Shown here: positions 6,767 through 7,301 of the stretch, one piece after another
Layout: each line of letters starts with the position of its first letter
Numbering within the stretch: position 1 is the first letter of the stretch
From: Terriglobia bacterium
GTDB lineage: Bacteria; Acidobacteriota; Terriglobia; UBA7540
Length of the DNA stretch: 7,301 nt
Assembly: GCA_030040455.1 (NCBI GenBank)
Contig: JASHTR010000552.1
Coordinates: forward strand, 1 to 7,301
Reading direction: 5' to 3'
Program-made: the position numbers and the translations under genes
The notes under the pieces: model-generated
What the model was told of the DNA's origin: nothing
Database searches by the model: none
Seen by the model: the letters and a program-made list of their open reading frames with translations, nothing else

Positions 6767-6779
6767 CGTAGACCGTAGA
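6767..6779. repeat. Short direct repeat in the lspA leader
   Basis: CGTAGA occurs twice with one base between (CGTAGACCGTAGA), 22 bases upstream of the lspA start. It could be a tandem half-site or chance. No convincing -10/-35 pair is seen around it. Confidence 0.25.
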
Positions 6780-6810
6780 TTAAGGTGTCCCAGTTAGGCA
6801 AACCATCCGG

Positions 6811-6833
6811 GTTAAAAAACGGCTATGCCGCTT
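6811..6833 (-). terminator. Candidate intrinsic terminator after ileS
   Basis: The minus strand reads AAGCGGC-ATA-GCCGTTTTTT: a stem with four G-C pairs (up to seven pairs using G-T and two A-T) and a 3-base loop, running into six Ts at 6819-6814. It lies 66 bases past the ileS stop and about 68 bases before lspA. The stem is short, so partial read-through into lspA is plausible. Confidence 0.45.
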
Positions 6834-6865
6834 GTCTTGCGGAAAGCCTGCAGCTTTCCGGACAA
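6832..6865. repeat. Hairpin between ileS and lspA, adjoining the terminator
   Basis: CGGAAAGC (6840-6847) and GCTTTCCG (6853-6860) form an 8-bp perfect stem with a 5-base loop. TTGTC (6832-6836) and GACAA (6861-6865) extend it by five pairs beyond a 3-base bulge. It shares two bases with the foot of the terminator-like hairpin, so in RNA the two would compete slightly at their base. It may help form or protect the ileS mRNA 3' end. Confidence 0.45.
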
Positions 6866-6898
6866 ATAAGCATATTTAATATTCCTGCTGGCTGCACT

Positions 6899-7301
6899 CT
6901 ACGCGCTGACGCTTTCGATCTCAGCCAGCACAGCCGAGCAGCGTTCGCAGACGGTTGGGTAATCCCTGTCATCGCCGACGTGCTCCGAGTAATTCCAACA
7001 GCGCTCACACTTCTTGCCGGTGGCGCGACCGATTCCGATTTTCAAGCCCGGAACCTGGCTGGTGGAAAACTCCGCAGGCCAACCGGATTCGAACTCGACC
7101 TGCGAGACGATGAACAAGGCCGGGAGCATCAACCGATACTCCTGCAGCAGGGATTTGAGCGACCCTTGCGGCTCAAGAAGCACTTTTGCCTCCAGGCCGC
7201 TGCCAATAATCTTCTGTTGCCGCGCGCTTTCCAAAGCTTTTAACACGTCGTTGCGGACGGCGATGAGGCGTTCCCACTTTTCGAGGTTTCGCATCAGCGA
7301 T
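6899..7301 (-). CDS. ileS: Isoleucyl-tRNA synthetase, C-terminal 133 residues (5' part beyond window)
   Basis: The frame enters from the right edge and ends at TAG (6901-6899). The visible part joins the end of the anticodon-binding region (RNDVLKALESARQQKIIGSG, typical of the LEEAR-IGSSLEA segment of class Ia synthetases) to the C-terminal zinc ribbon. The ribbon is CERC...CERC with spacing C-X2-C-X16-C-X2-C and the CWNY sequence characteristic of bacterial IleS. The whole enzyme charges tRNA-Ile with isoleucine in the cytoplasm and edits valine, but the catalytic (HIGH, KMSKS) and editing domains are outside the window. All four zinc ligands are present, so this end looks intact. ileS beside lspA is a common bacterial arrangement. 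Confidence 0.96.
   Translation of the reverse strand, partial: SLMRNLEKWERLIAVRNDVLKALESARQQKIIGSGLEAKVLLEPQGSLKSLLQEYRLMLPALFIVSQVEFESGWPAEFSTSQVPGLKIGIGRATGKKCERCWNYSEHVGDDRDYPTVCERCSAVLAEIESVSA

Noticed and set aside
6746..6810. A sigma-70-type promoter for lspA (TTGCCT with TACGGT or TCTAAG)
   Set aside because: The hexamers are poor and their spacing is outside or at the edge of the normal range, so I do not list it.
1..7301. CRISPR arrays, tRNA or rRNA genes, insertion sequences, phage or defence genes, riboswitches
   Set aside because: No regularly spaced repeats, no cloverleaf-like sequence and no transposase or integrase motifs were seen; the gaps are only 114, 206, 6 and 153 bases long.

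Overview
The window reads as an ordinary chromosomal housekeeping segment of a moderately GC-rich Gram-negative bacterium. Every gene I can support lies on the minus strand, so in transcription order it runs from the right edge to the left: ileS (only the C-terminal end is present), lspA, rluD-type pseudouridine synthase, glnE, and an exported M16 zinc peptidase that runs off the left edge. The mix of proteins, the weak or missing Shine-Dalgarno sequences and the intergenic repeat type would suit an Acidobacteriota-like soil bacterium. That assignment is an inference from general impression, not a demonstrated match.

Right part (about 5315 to 7301): the zinc-ribbon end of isoleucyl-tRNA synthetase is followed by a 153-base gap holding two hairpins, one of them terminator-like. 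Then come lspA (lipoprotein signal peptidase) and the RluA/RluD-family pseudouridine synthase, only 6 bases apart and almost certainly co-transcribed. The ileS-lspA and lspA-rluD neighbourhoods are common in bacteria.

Middle (5109 to 5314): a 206-base gap separates rluD from glnE and is the most structured non-coding DNA here. It holds a small 6-bp hairpin, a 16-bp-arm inverted repeat of a type I recall as a dispersed intergenic repeat, a T-rich tract that could make that repeat act as a terminator, a 15-bp palindrome, and an extended -10 promoter so close to the glnE ATG that the mRNA should be leaderless or nearly so.

Left part (1 to 5108): glnE encodes a full-length two-headed glutamine synthetase adenylyltransferase/deadenylylase of 1016 residues. 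After a 114-base gap with short repeats comes the M16 peptidase gene. It has a signal peptide, an HxxEH catalytic half and a second M16-type half in which the metal site is lost.

Functionally the genes cover translation (ileS, rluD), lipoprotein maturation (lspA), nitrogen control (glnE) and extracytoplasmic proteolysis (M16). I found no mobile element, CRISPR array, RNA gene or defence cassette, and nothing that supports a new multi-gene system. The points worth a second look are the regulatory and repeat structures between genes.
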